A stretch of 64,000 bases of DNA, taken from NCBI RefSeq assembly GCF_000526715.1, contig NZ_JAGP01000001.1, forward strand, positions 1,550,001-1,614,000. Reading direction: 5' to 3'. The first letter of the stretch is position 1. Each line of letters starts with the position of its first letter. This document shows, piece by piece, positions 45,761 to 54,402 of this stretch. Both the position numbers and the translations under genes were made by a program. A model generated the notes under the pieces. The model had not been told where the DNA came from. It ran no database searches and saw only the letters and a list, made by a program, of their open reading frames with translations. Source of the stretch: Hydrogenovibrio kuenenii DSM 12350. Its GTDB lineage: Bacteria; Pseudomonadota; Gammaproteobacteria; Thiomicrospirales; Thiomicrospiraceae.

Positions 45761-46252
45761 TTACAGGTGTAAAGACTTCTCACCACGCATCAGACCAACT
45801 ACACCGGAACGTACCGTTTCAACGATAATATCTTGTTCCAACGCTTCGATAAACGCGTCTAATTTCTGACTTTCACCAACCAACTGAACTGAATAAATAT
45901 TGGCCGTAACATCAACAATTGTGCCACGGAAAATATCAGCCAACCGCTTAACCTCTTCTCGCATAGCGCCGGTCGCTTTGACTTTCACCAACATTAATTC
46001 ACGTTCAATATGAGATCCTTCGGTAATATCAACAACCTTGATCACATCAACCAAACGGTTTAAATGCTTAACAATTTGTTCAATCTGATAGTCATTACCG
46101 TAGGAAACCAACGTCAAACGAGAAATAGAACCATCTTCAGTTGGTGCAACTGTTAGTGTTTGAATATTGTAACCACGAGCAGAAAACAAACCTGCAACAC
46201 GAGATAGCGCACCAGATTCATTTTCCATCAACATTGAAATAATATGTTTCAT
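45761..46252 (-). CDS. ilvN: Acetolactate synthase small subunit
   Basis: Regulatory subunit giving valine feedback. 163 residues: N-terminal ACT domain (MLMENESGALSRVAGLFSARGYNIQTLTVAPTED-type, about 5-75) and a C-terminal domain with REVKRLADIFRGTIVDV. Also called IlvH. It lies 10 nt after the large-subunit gene. Confidence 0.96.
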   Translation of the reverse strand: MKHIISMLMENESGALSRVAGLFSARGYNIQTLTVAPTEDGSISRLTLVSYGNDYQIEQIVKHLNRLVDVIKVVDITEGSHIERELMLVKVKATGAMREEVKRLADIFRGTIVDVTANIYSVQLVGESQKLDAFIEALEQDIIVETVRSGVVGLMRGEKSLHL

Positions 46253-46262
46253 TTTATCACCC

Positions 46263-47969
46263 CTATACCAAGATCATTTCATCTAGTCCGGCACCAGCAG
46301 GAACCATTGGGTAAACGTTTTCCTGCTGGTCGGTGATAATATCTACAAATACCAATTTATCTTTGTACTTGTCTGAGAAAACTTCTTCAAGCTGTGACCT
46401 CATGGTTTCTGGATTATCGATACGAACACCAGCATGCCCATAAGCTTCTGACAGTTTGACAAAATCTGGCAACGAATCCATATATGACATCGAATAACGT
46501 CTGTCATAGAAGAACTCTTGCCACTGTCTAACCATTCCCAAGAAACCATTATTCAAACAAATAATTTTAATTGGCAAACCATATTGCAAACAGGTAGAAA
46601 GCTCTTGAATGTTCATCTGAACAGACCCTTCACCCGTTACACAAACAACTGTCGCATCAGGATATGCAGCCTGCACACCCATTGCTGCTGGCAAACCAAA
46701 TCCCATCGTGCCCAGACCTCCAGAATTAATCCAGCGTCTAGGTTTATTGAAACGATAGTATTGTGCCGCAAACATTTGGTGTTGACCAACATCAGAGGTA
46801 ACGTAAGCATCTCCATTAGTCACTTCCCAAACGGCTTGCATTGCTGCCTGAGGTTTAATCTTATTACCAGTTTGCTCATAGCGTAAACAATCCGTCGCAC
46901 GCCATTCATTGATTTGCGCCCACCAAGCCGCTATGGCTTCAGCGTTAGCTTCACCAATATTGTTCTTACTCAGTAAGTTCAGCATTTCACTAAGAACTTG
47001 CTTTACTGGGCCAACAATTGGAATATCTACTGCGACATTTTTTGAAATAGACGCTGGATCGATATCAATGTGAATGACTTTTGCATCAGGACAGAACTTC
47101 TCAAGGTTGCCCGTAACACGGTCATCAAAACGAGAGCCAATTGCAATAATCAAATCAGAGTTATGCATCGCCAAGTTAGCTTCATAGGTACCGTGCATTC
47201 CCAGCATTCCAACAAATTGAGAATCATTGGCTGGATAAGCACCCAACCCCATCAAAGTATTGGTTACCGGAAAGTTCAACTTACGAGCGAGGTCTGTTAG
47301 CTCCTGAGAAGCATTCCCTAAAACAACACCACCACCGGTATATAAAATCGGTCTTTCTGCCGCCGCCATCATTTCAATGGCTTTTTTAATCTGTCCACTA
47401 TGGCCTTTCGTTACAGGTACGTAGGAGCGCAAACTAACTTCTTGTGGATATTCATAGGTGCTTTTGGCGTTTTGTACATCTTTCGGAATATCAACGACAA
47501 CAGGCCCTGGTCGACCTGTCGTGGCGATGTAAAATGCTTTTTTGAGCGTCATCGCTAGATCATTGACATCCTTGACCAAGAAGTTGTGTTTGACGATAGG
47601 TCTTGTAATCCCAACAGTATCGATTTCCTGGAACGCATCCAGGCCAATCAAAGCTGTAGGAACCTGTCCGGTAATAACAACCATAGGAATTGAATCCATA
47701 AATGCCGTCGCGATTCCCGTAACGGTATTGGTTGCACCCGGACCAGAAGTTACAAGCGTCACTCCTGGTTTACCTGTAGAACGAGCATAGCCATCCGCAG
47801 CATGTACGGCAGCCTGTTCATGACGCACCAAAACATGTTTCAGTTTTTTTGCATCAGTATCAAGAGCATCATAGATAGGCAAAGCTGCACCACCAGGATA
47901 CCCCCAAATAAGTTCTACACCCTCATCTTCTAGATAATGTACTAGAATCTGAGCACCAGTTAATTCCAC
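46263..47969 (-). CDS. ilvB: Acetolactate synthase large subunit
   Basis: ThDP- and FAD-dependent enzyme making acetolactate and acetohydroxybutyrate. 568 residues. Seen: IWGYPGGAALPIYDAL and RHEQAAVHAADGYAR in the N-terminal PYR domain (with the catalytic Glu), TSGPGATN, GSRFDDRVTG in the FAD-binding centre, and a ThDP/metal motif GEGSVQMNIQEL followed by CLNNGFLGMVRQ. The GTG start at 47967-47969 is preceded by GGAGGA, so the weak start codon is offset by a strong ribosome site. Also called IlvI or IlvG. Confidence 0.96.
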   Translation of the reverse strand: MELTGAQILVHYLEDEGVELIWGYPGGAALPIYDALDTDAKKLKHVLVRHEQAAVHAADGYARSTGKPGVTLVTSGPGATNTVTGIATAFMDSIPMVVITGQVPTALIGLDAFQEIDTVGITRPIVKHNFLVKDVNDLAMTLKKAFYIATTGRPGPVVVDIPKDVQNAKSTYEYPQEVSLRSYVPVTKGHSGQIKKAIEMMAAAERPILYTGGGVVLGNASQELTDLARKLNFPVTNTLMGLGAYPANDSQFVGMLGMHGTYEANLAMHNSDLIIAIGSRFDDRVTGNLEKFCPDAKVIHIDIDPASISKNVAVDIPIVGPVKQVLSEMLNLLSKNNIGEANAEAIAAWWAQINEWRATDCLRYEQTGNKIKPQAAMQAVWEVTNGDAYVTSDVGQHQMFAAQYYRFNKPRRWINSGGLGTMGFGLPAAMGVQAAYPDATVVCVTGEGSVQMNIQELSTCLQYGLPIKIICLNNGFLGMVRQWQEFFYDRRYSMSYMDSLPDFVKLSEAYGHAGVRIDNPETMRSQLEEVFSDKYKDKLVFVDIITDQQENVYPMVPAGAGLDEMILV

Positions 47970-48072
47970 AACAACGGTCCTCCATAATAAAAAGCATCCC
48001 TACCTACTTTTAATGCAGGTTATGCAAAGTTAAGCAAGGCACTTTTTAACTAAAAAATTTTTCGAATTAATT

Positions 48073-48092
48073 CTTACAAGATTTTGTGTAAG
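48073..48092. promoter_or_regulatory. Inverted repeat near ilvB start point
   Basis: CTTACA-N8-TGTAAG, perfect 6-bp arms, positioned about +5 to +25 of the predicted ilvB transcript. Possible operator or leader hairpin. Confidence 0.35.
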
Positions 48093-48103
48093 AAAAGTAC
48101 AAG

Positions 48104-48132
48104 ATTATATAACAAAATCTTATAACAAGAAA
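48104..48132 (-). promoter_or_regulatory. Candidate ilvB promoter
   Basis: On the minus strand TTTCTT, 17 bp, TATAAT. The -10 is perfect and the -35 weak. Predicted start near 48097, about 130 nt before the GTG start of ilvB. Confidence 0.45.
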
Positions 48133-48275
48133 CGCCAAATTAGGCGGGGATATTCTCGACTAGGTATTTTAGTCGATTAACATTATTAGCAACTCAAAGT
48201 ACTTAACCAACCCATACACCAAAATGCATTCGATACATGAGTAACGTGTGTAAGAAACCAACCTAGCAGCGAGCT

Positions 48276-48836
48276 TTACTCTACAGGTTGTGCATCTTCA
48301 ACAAACATGTGTTTACGGTAATGCTTCAACTCATCGATAGACTCGTAAATATCATCTAACGCTAAATGTGCACCTTTCTTTTTATGAGAAGAATACACTT
48401 TCGGCACCCATCGTCTCGCCAACTCCTTCAGAGTAGAAACATCTAAATTACGATAATGAAAAAACGCTTCCAATAATGGCATTTGCTCAATCATAAAGCG
48501 ACGATCCTGACAAATACTATTACCACACATTGGTGACTTTCCTTTAGGAAGCCAGTCTTTCAGAAAATCCAATGTCATCTGTTCTGCTTGCGCCATAGAA
48601 ATTGTACTTTCTTGCACACGCTTGGTTAAGCCTGAATTACCGTGATGAGTTGTACACCATTCATCCATGCCATCTAAATAACGCTGTTCTGTTTGAATAG
48701 CAATCACAGGCCCTTCAGCCAACACATTTAATTCTGCATCCGTCACAACCGATGCTATTTCCAAAATTTGGTCTGTCTTGTGATCTAGACCTGTCATTTC
48801 TAAATCTACCCATATCAGGTTATTTTCAGACTTCAT
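48276..48836 (-). CDS. orn: Oligoribonuclease
   Basis: 3'-5' exonuclease that degrades di- and short oligoribonucleotides, including pGpG from c-di-GMP turnover. 186 residues. Seen: Exo[21 protein letters not shown], Exo[14 protein letters not shown], and Exo[21 protein letters not shown] with the His and Asp of the DEDDh set. It may matter for the c-di-GMP-sensing pilus ATPase in this window. Confidence 0.97.
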   Translation of the reverse strand: MKSENNLIWVDLEMTGLDHKTDQILEIASVVTDAELNVLAEGPVIAIQTEQRYLDGMDEWCTTHHGNSGLTKRVQESTISMAQAEQMTLDFLKDWLPKGKSPMCGNSICQDRRFMIEQMPLLEAFFHYRNLDVSTLKELARRWVPKVYSSHKKKGAHLALDDIYESIDELKHYRKHMFVEDAQPVE

Positions 48837-49094
48837 GTTCTACCATCCATTTTCTGGCTTCATCTTGTTTGAGGTAATTTTTCCACTCAAACCCGGCTTT
48901 TACTCTAAAATAATGTGAAATATTAAACGCTCTTGTGCTTTCTCTCAAGAAACCATTTGGTTTTATTTCAAATAGAATTTTTACCAAATTAAGTTTTGTT
49001 ACTTGAAAAACCCTTATTTAAGCACTACACAAAAAAGAACATTTGCTAACAACAACCATTTTCTTAAAACCTCAAATTATAAAAAACACACATT

Positions 49095-50345
49095 ATGACA
49101 ACCTGGATTACAATCGCTTTTCTCGCCACCTTAGCCACCAATTTTTTGATTGAGCTATGGCTAAATATCAAAAACCAATTCCACATTTCTGCCCATAGCG
49201 ACACAGTTCCTCAAGAATTCAATGAAGTTGTTAACCTAAAAGCCCACCAAAAAGCTGCGCGCTACTCTAGAGCAAAACTACAACTCAGCCGCTTTATTCT
49301 CTTCTTCGATGCCGCAGTACTGTTATTTATGACATTAGGTGGTGGCTTCCAAGAAATATACAACTACTGGCTTAATACCGAGCTAACGCCCATTTGGCGA
49401 GACACAGCTTTCTTACTTTCTACTTTTTGGTTTTTATCACTACTTCATTTACCTTTCAGCTGGATTTCTACTTTCAAAATAGAGCAAGAATTCGGTTTTA
49501 ATAAAATGACACCAATCAAATTCGTTAGCGACTTACTAAAGCAATGGGTATTAATGCTGGCACTAGGCATTCCACTTATCTGGATTGTATTAACAGTAAT
49601 GACCGCTTACTTTGATGAAGCTTGGTGGCTGTATACTTGGGTCATCTGGATGCTGTTCAACCTAACATTAATGTGGGCCTACCCAAAATGGATTGCGCCT
49701 ATTTTTAACAAATTCACACCGCTAGAAGAAGGTGAAATGAAACAGCGTATTGAAGCCTTGTTACAAAAAACCGGCTTTGAATCCAATGGCATCTTCGTGA
49801 TGGACGGTTCTTCCCGTTCCGGCCACGGTAATGCTTATTTCACTGGGTTTGGTAAAAACAAACGTATTGTTTTCTTTGATACACTCTTAGAAAAACTATC
49901 CCCTGAGGAAGTCGAAGCTGTACTTGCGCACGAGCTAGGTCATTTCAAACACGGCCATATTAAAAAAATGATGGCAGAGTCTTTCATTTTGAGTCTGGCT
50001 GGACTCGCATTATTAGGTTGGCTGGCACACCTACCTGCATTTTATAGCGGACTAGGCATGACATCACAAACCCCTGCTGCAGCGTTATTGCTATTTGCAA
50101 CTGTTGTGCCGACTCTATTTTTCTTCTTAGGCCCTATCAGTGCTATTCGAAGCAGAAAAAATGAATTTGAAGCTGATGCCTTTGCCGCACAATATGTTGG
50201 TGCCGAGCATCTTATTTCTGCACTACTAAAAATGTATCGTGACAACGCCAGTAGCTTAACACCTGACCCAAGTTTTTCGGCTTATCACGACAGCCATCCG
50301 CCGGCTAAAATCCGTATTGACCATTTAAAATCACTACTAAAATAA
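49095..50345 (+). CDS. M48 family (Ste24/CAAX-type) membrane metalloprotease
   Basis: 416 residues, integral membrane zinc protease. Seen: about 6-7 hydrophobic segments, the FKIEQEFGFNKMTP motif near residue 127, RSGHGNAYFTGFGKNKRIVFFDTLL, the catalytic HELGHFKHGH near residue 278, and the third ligand in NEFEADAFAAQ. These are features of Ste24-type proteases. Bacteria lack prenylated CAAX proteins, so the role is probably membrane protein quality control (inference). It is 20 nt before the pterin dehydratase gene. Confidence 0.93.
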   Translation: MTTWITIAFLATLATNFLIELWLNIKNQFHISAHSDTVPQEFNEVVNLKAHQKAARYSRAKLQLSRFILFFDAAVLLFMTLGGGFQEIYNYWLNTELTPIWRDTAFLLSTFWFLSLLHLPFSWISTFKIEQEFGFNKMTPIKFVSDLLKQWVLMLALGIPLIWIVLTVMTAYFDEAWWLYTWVIWMLFNLTLMWAYPKWIAPIFNKFTPLEEGEMKQRIEALLQKTGFESNGIFVMDGSSRSGHGNAYFTGFGKNKRIVFFDTLLEKLSPEEVEAVLAHELGHFKHGHIKKMMAESFILSLAGLALLGWLAHLPAFYSGLGMTSQTPAAALLLFATVVPTLFFFLGPISAIRSRKNEFEADAFAAQYVGAEHLISALLKMYRDNASSLTPDPSFSAYHDSHPPAKIRIDHLKSLLK

Positions 50346-50365
50346 ATTTAGGACAGGAAAACGAA

Positions 50366-50707
50366 ATGCAAAACGATACTCCACTAAAAGATCAATCATG
50401 TGAATCTATTGCACCTGGAAGCAAAGCAATGATTATCCCGACTATTGAAGGCCTTGTAGCACAAATGGATGGTTGGGAAGTACCCTTAAACTACATCACA
50501 CTAGAAAAAACGTTTAAGTTCAAAAACTATCACCAAACTGTTTCATTTGTAAACGCCGTCTCATGGATAGCTCATAAAGAAGACCACCACCCAGAAGTCT
50601 GCTTTGGTTACAATGAATGTAAAATCGTACTTACCACTCATAGCGTAAAAGGGCTGACACAAAACGACTTTATCGTTGCAGCCAAAATTGACGCACTACT
50701 GGATTAA
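50366..50707 (+). CDS. phhB: 4a-hydroxytetrahydrobiopterin dehydratase
   Basis: Pterin-4a-carbinolamine dehydratase, 113 residues. Seen: WIAHKEDHHPEVCFGYNE, which holds the active-site His-His segment, and LTTHSVKGLTQNDFIVAAKID. No phenylalanine hydroxylase is in the window, so it may serve another pterin route, as such proteins do in many bacteria. Between the M48 protease and rsgA, with gaps of 20 and 5 nt. Confidence 0.93.
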   Translation: MQNDTPLKDQSCESIAPGSKAMIIPTIEGLVAQMDGWEVPLNYITLEKTFKFKNYHQTVSFVNAVSWIAHKEDHHPEVCFGYNECKIVLTTHSVKGLTQNDFIVAAKIDALLD

Positions 50708-50712
50708 ACCAC

Positions 50713-51744
50713 TTGTCAAAACGTAAACTGACCAAACAACAACAAAAACGCGTCAATGAAAAACGCATTGACTCGCCTAATGAAAAAGCATCACCAAGTG
50801 AAGAAAAGAATTTACTTGGTGCACCTGAACAAGGTCTGGTCATTACAAACTTTGGCAAACGTATTCTTGTTGAAAGCACTGAAGGCAAGCTGATTAAGTG
50901 TGCAGTTCGCCAACATCTCGGTAAACCCGTTGCGGGAGATATCGTTACTTGGCAAACCGATATTGAAGACAATACAGGTGTTGTCACCTCCGTTGCGCCT
51001 CGCAAACAAGAGTTGAGTCGTCCGGGGTTTAGGGGACAAACAAGAATGGTGGCAGCAAACATAGACCTTCTTGTTATTGTTGCTCCAATCACACCGGGCA
51101 TTCATCCCGACATGATAGACCGCTATCTCGTCGTTGCCCATCAGTTGCAATTACCTACTATTCTGGTTATCAATAAAACCGATCTTATTCAATCTGATGA
51201 GCAATGGGAGTTGATTGCAGAAGCACTTATTCCCTATGACGAGTTAGACATTGAAATCTACCCTACTTCCAGTGAATCACAGGACGGACTAGACGATTTA
51301 CGAGAAGCGTTAACCGCAAAAAACAGTGTTTTTGTCGGTCCTTCTGGTGCAGGCAAGTCTTCTCTGATTAAGGCATTAATTCCAGATATTGAGATTAAAA
51401 TCAACACTCTATCGGAATCAACCGGACTAGGTAAACACACCACAACCAATAGCATCCTTTACCACCTACCTCAAACAGATGATACTCAAAATGCAGGGAA
51501 TATTATCGACTCACCTGGCGTTAGACTCTTTAGCCCTGCGCCTTGCGATTTACACGAACTTGAGCAAGCCTACCCTGATTTCGAACCATTTTTAGGCCAA
51601 TGCAAATTCAGTAACTGCACACATCAAAGCGAACCTCAATGTGCGATTCGCGATGCTGTTGAAAAAGGCGAGATTCATTACAGTCGATACCACAGTTTTG
51701 AGCGTTTACTGGAAGAATTCTCAAACACCGATAAAGTCCATTAA
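50713..51744 (+). CDS. rsgA: Ribosome small-subunit-dependent GTPase A
   Basis: Circularly permuted GTPase that checks late 30S maturation. 343 residues. Seen: basic N-terminus (SKRKLTKQQQKRVNEKRID), OB fold, NKTDLI (G4) before the P-loop GPSGAGKSSLI (G1), IDSPGVRLF (G3), then a zinc module CxFSNCTHQSEPQC. The start is TTG at 50713, matching the usual MSKRKLT-type N-terminus, 5 nt after phhB. Confidence 0.95.
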   Translation: MSKRKLTKQQQKRVNEKRIDSPNEKASPSEEKNLLGAPEQGLVITNFGKRILVESTEGKLIKCAVRQHLGKPVAGDIVTWQTDIEDNTGVVTSVAPRKQELSRPGFRGQTRMVAANIDLLVIVAPITPGIHPDMIDRYLVVAHQLQLPTILVINKTDLIQSDEQWELIAEALIPYDELDIEIYPTSSESQDGLDDLREALTAKNSVFVGPSGAGKSSLIKALIPDIEIKINTLSESTGLGKHTTTNSILYHLPQTDDTQNAGNIIDSPGVRLFSPAPCDLHELEQAYPDFEPFLGQCKFSNCTHQSEPQCAIRDAVEKGEIHYSRYHSFERLLEEFSNTDKVH

Positions 51745-51770
51745 AGACACCCTCAAAAGGTTTTATAGCC

Positions 51771-51956
51771 TTAAAAGTTATTTAAATTAGCGACCAATAT
51801 AGAAACACCGTAAAAGGCTGCCACAAGGCCTAAAACCCCTAAAAACCAGGAAATAAGCACCCATCCGAAGCGAACATCTTTTCCCTGCATTTTAAAAACC
51901 ACCCAGGTTATTAATGACAAAACCAACGTTAGTACTAAAAACCTAAAAACCATCAT
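51771..51956 (-). CDS. Small two-helix membrane protein
   Basis: 61 residues with two hydrophobic segments (about 4-22 and 32-55: FRFLVLTLVLSLITWVVF and VLISWFLGVLGLVAAFYGV) and a short charged loop KMQGKDVRFG. A plausible small membrane protein with a GGCAAG-type upstream sequence. Family not recognised. Convergent with rsgA. Confidence 0.7.
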   Translation of the reverse strand: MMVFRFLVLTLVLSLITWVVFKMQGKDVRFGWVLISWFLGVLGLVAAFYGVSILVANLNNF

Positions 51957-52060
51957 CTTGCCTCCCCTTTACTTATGGGTATAATCAAGCTTTTCATAAT
52001 ATTCTTTCTTACTAATAAATACACAAAGAATATACTTTTTAACTTAAAAGGACTTTTAGC

Positions 52061-52648
52061 ATGATCCAAAAAGGCGAATATACTTGGCTCAAAGGCGGGC
52101 TTGCCCTAGCGCTTGTTGCCGCAATTGCGACCATATTGGTCAAACCAATCGGCGTTTCGACTCAATTCGTAGTAACAGACACCATTATTTGGAAAACACT
52201 TGATAGTAATGTTGTTCAAGTAACCGAAAAAGACGGTAAAAAAGTATATTCTAGTCCCAATGATTATATTAACAAGGCTAGAGCAAGCTATGCACATAGT
52301 GCAAGCAACCCTATTAACTATAGCTATGTTTTCGTCCTATCAATGATGCTGGGCGCAATGCTTTCATCCATGTTCGGCGGCCCTAAGGCTTCTGCAGAGG
52401 AAAAGCAAGTGCCTGAGGCTTTCCGTAGACGCTACGGTTTCAACCCTAAAAAACGTTATTTCTTTGCTTTTCTTGGCGGTATCTTCACCCTATTTGGTGC
52501 ACGCTTAGCAGGTGGTTGTACTTCTGGTCATATGATTAGTGGAATGCTACAAACAGCTGTCAGTGGCTACGTATTCGCATTCGGTGTTTTCTTGGTTGCC
52601 ATTCCAACAGCACTTTTGGTTTATGGCATTAAACGCAAGCAAGCATAA
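52061..52648 (+). CDS. YeeE/YedE family transporter, first half
   Basis: 195 residues with about four to five membrane segments. Seen: the family core LFGARLAGGCTSGHMISG near residue 147, containing the conserved cysteine. YeeE/YedE proteins carry sulfur compounds; the E. coli YeeE homologue takes up thiosulfate. Here the family occurs as two adjacent short proteins each with one GGC-type motif, like the PmpA/PmpB pairs. A sulfur-ion transport role is inferred. Good RBS (AAAGGA) before the ATG. Confidence 0.9.
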   Translation: MIQKGEYTWLKGGLALALVAAIATILVKPIGVSTQFVVTDTIIWKTLDSNVVQVTEKDGKKVYSSPNDYINKARASYAHSASNPINYSYVFVLSMMLGAMLSSMFGGPKASAEEKQVPEAFRRRYGFNPKKRYFFAFLGGIFTLFGARLAGGCTSGHMISGMLQTAVSGYVFAFGVFLVAIPTALLVYGIKRKQA

Positions 52649-52660
52649 TAAGGAGAAAAC

Positions 52661-53236
52661 ATGGAAATTGTACTAGCGATTATTTTAGGTGGTGCCTTTG
52701 GTATGGTGTTACAACGTATCGGAGCAACAAACCCTAACCACATTATTGACATGTTGAAGTTAACTGACCTTAAACTTGCCAAAACTATTTTAATGGCAAT
52801 TGGTGTATCTTCAATTGTAGTCTTTATCTTCAATTCTTTTGCACCAGAAAGCGTTCACTTTAGTGTGAAAGCAGCCTATTTAGGCGTACTTATTGGTGGC
52901 ATGATTTTTGGTATTGGGTTTGCCGTTGGTGGTTTATGCCCTGGAACATCCCTAGCCTCAGCTGCAGAAGGTCGTAAAGATGCTATATTCTTTGTATTAG
53001 GTGGTTTAGTTGGATCATGGTTATTTGCTATCGCCTATGAACATCTAAAAACATCTGCGCTATACACCACAAGTTTGGGTGGAAAATCTACCTTGGCAGA
53101 AGGTGTTTACAGACATGGTCATGAGTACAGCTCAATTATCGGATTTGTGTCAGGAACCGTTACCGCAGTCATCATAGGAATTATAATGATTGTTCTCGCT
53201 TCTAAATTGCCTCAAGCTATTAGAAAAGAAGACTAA
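52661..53236 (+). CDS. YeeE/YedE family transporter, second half
   Basis: 191 residues with about five membrane segments. Seen: GIGFAVGGLCPGTSLASAAEGRKDAIFF near residue 87, whose cysteine answers the GGC motif of the preceding gene. It starts 12 nt after that gene with an AAGGAG ribosome site, so the two are made together and probably form one transporter. Confidence 0.9.
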   Translation: MEIVLAIILGGAFGMVLQRIGATNPNHIIDMLKLTDLKLAKTILMAIGVSSIVVFIFNSFAPESVHFSVKAAYLGVLIGGMIFGIGFAVGGLCPGTSLASAAEGRKDAIFFVLGGLVGSWLFAIAYEHLKTSALYTTSLGGKSTLAEGVYRHGHEYSSIIGFVSGTVTAVIIGIIMIVLASKLPQAIRKED

Positions 53237-53249
53237 AAGCACATCCCTT

Positions 53250-53276
53250 CGAGCTCATATCTTTTATATGAGCTCG
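53250..53276 (+). other. Perfect 11-bp hairpin after the YeeE/YedE pair
   Basis: CGAGCTCATAT / ATATGAGCTCG with a 5-nt loop CTTTT. It has no T-run after it, so it is either a 3'-stabilising hairpin or a non-classical terminator. Confidence 0.6.
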
Positions 53277-53350
53277 CAACTATATACATCAAAAAGACCC
53301 TCACCATAGCTTACACAACGCTTTTTTCAAGATTACTTAATACTTCAAGC

Positions 53351-53379
53351 TTGACTAAAATTAGCATTTCGTATGTAAT
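53351..53379 (+). promoter_or_regulatory. Candidate promoter of the cytochrome c gene
   Basis: TTGACT, 17 bp, TGTAAT: each hexamer matches 5 of 6. Start predicted near 53386, with a GGAGAG ribosome site before the ATG at 53433. Confidence 0.5.
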
Positions 53380-53432
53380 GGCGCTCAGGGTTTGACCCGA
53401 ATATTTTATTAGTGCTTTAGGAGAGTACAATT

Positions 53433-53744
53433 ATGAAAAAACTATTAGTTGCTTTAGCTACTACTGGTGTAGTATTTTTCGGTGCCACTGCACAAGCTGC
53501 AGGTAACGCTTCAGCTGGTCAAGGTACTTTCGGAACTTGTGCTGGTTGTCACGGTGCTGACGCTCACGGTGGTGTTGGTCCAAAACTAGCTGGTTTGAAA
53601 GCTGGTGAAATCGTTAAATTGCTTCACAAATACAAGTCTGGTGAGCAAATGGGTCCTATGACTTCTATGATGGCTCCTATGGCTGCAGGTCTTTCTGACG
53701 CAGACATCGAAAACGTAGCTGCTTACATCGCAACTCTAAAATAA
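53433..53744 (+). CDS. Small periplasmic class I cytochrome c
   Basis: 103 residues. Signal peptide 1-22 (ending ATAQAAG), one heme site CAGCH near residue 36-40, GVGPKLAGL, and Met-rich GPMTSMMAPMAAGLSDADIENVAAYIATL, which supplies the distal Met ligand. Soluble one-heme c5/c553-like carrier. It lies after the YeeE/YedE pair but has its own promoter and terminator. In a sulfur oxidiser it could take electrons from the Sox system (inference). Confidence 0.92.
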   Translation: MKKLLVALATTGVVFFGATAQAAGNASAGQGTFGTCAGCHGADAHGGVGPKLAGLKAGEIVKLLHKYKSGEQMGPMTSMMAPMAAGLSDADIENVAAYIATLK

Positions 53745-53765
53745 TTTTTAGGTTGAGATGCTACG

Positions 53766-53792
53766 AAAAAGCCGCTTTTTAGCGGCTTTTTT
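53766..53792 (+). terminator. Cytochrome c gene terminator
   Basis: Stem AAAAAGCCGCT / AGCGGCTTTTT with loop TTTT and a T-run, 21 bp after the stop codon. Strong terminator. Confidence 0.93.
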
Positions 53793-53835
53793 GTTATCTC
53801 CCTCATACACTCTCATAACAAACAGGAGTTTTCCA

Positions 53836-54285
53836 ATGCTTCAAAAGCTTGCACACCCTGTTACCTCTTATAGCTTAGTTGCTGTTCAATTTGCCTGCAT
53901 AGCAGTTCTATTATGGTTTGAACCATGGCTTAACTTTACTACTTGGCTTATACCGCAACTCTTGGGCATTACACTGGGTCTTTGGGCTGTCGCCACCATG
54001 CATCTCGGGCATTTCAACATTGTTCCAGATCCTATGCCAGACTCCAAACTTGTTACAACCGGCCCTTATCGTTGGATTCGACATCCAATGTACTCCTCGC
54101 TTCTCTTATTTTTCCTACCCACTTTAGTGCACAGTGAATCTCCGTTTATTTGGGTTTGCTATGGCATTTTGGTTATTGATCTAATTGTTAAACTTCAGTA
54201 CGAAGAAAAGCTTTTAAACAAAGCATTTCACGATTATCACCTCTACCAGTCACGTACCAAAAGACTCATTCCATACCTTTTCTGA
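53836..54285 (+). CDS. Isoprenylcysteine carboxyl methyltransferase-like (PEMT/ICMT) membrane protein
   Basis: 149 residues with about three to four membrane helices. Seen: PDPMPDSKLVTTGPYRWIRHPMYSSLLLFFLP, the family signature for SAM binding (GPYxxxRHPMY), and EEKLLNKAFHDYHLYQSRTKRLIP. The ATG at 53836 has an AGGAG site 8 nt upstream. A longer in-frame ATG at 53758 lies before the cytochrome terminator and is rejected. Substrate unknown. Confidence 0.88.
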   Translation: MLQKLAHPVTSYSLVAVQFACIAVLLWFEPWLNFTTWLIPQLLGITLGLWAVATMHLGHFNIVPDPMPDSKLVTTGPYRWIRHPMYSSLLLFFLPTLVHSESPFIWVCYGILVIDLIVKLQYEEKLLNKAFHDYHLYQSRTKRLIPYLF

Positions 54286-54402
54286 GTCTATTAATTCTTT
54301 ACTTGTCATCAATTGCTAGTCTTTCAAAAAACCTATAAACATGAGAAAATAGCCGCTTTATTTTTGTAGCATTTAAACCCACACAACAGAGAGACAACTG
54401 CA

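Larger units (their letters stand above)
47970..48275. other. Upstream region of ilvB, no gene
   Basis: 306 bp without a credible ORF. I looked for an attenuation leader rich in Val/Leu/Ile codons and see none. It contains a candidate promoter and an inverted repeat just downstream of it, so control is more likely by a DNA-binding regulator. Confidence 0.6.

Noticed and set aside
46263-47969. GEGS in place of GDGS in the ThDP motif of IlvB as a defect
   Set aside because: From memory, GEGS occurs in the acetolactate synthases of other gammaproteobacteria such as Pseudomonas, so it is not evidence of an inactive enzyme.
47970-48275. Attenuation leader peptide for ilvB
   Set aside because: No short ORF with a run of Val, Leu or Ile codons and no terminator/antiterminator pair between the candidate promoter and ilvB.
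53758-53835. Longer N-terminus for the ICMT-like protein
   Set aside because: The extra codons are translated from the cytochrome c terminator; the AGGAG site and the family N-terminus support the ATG at 53836.
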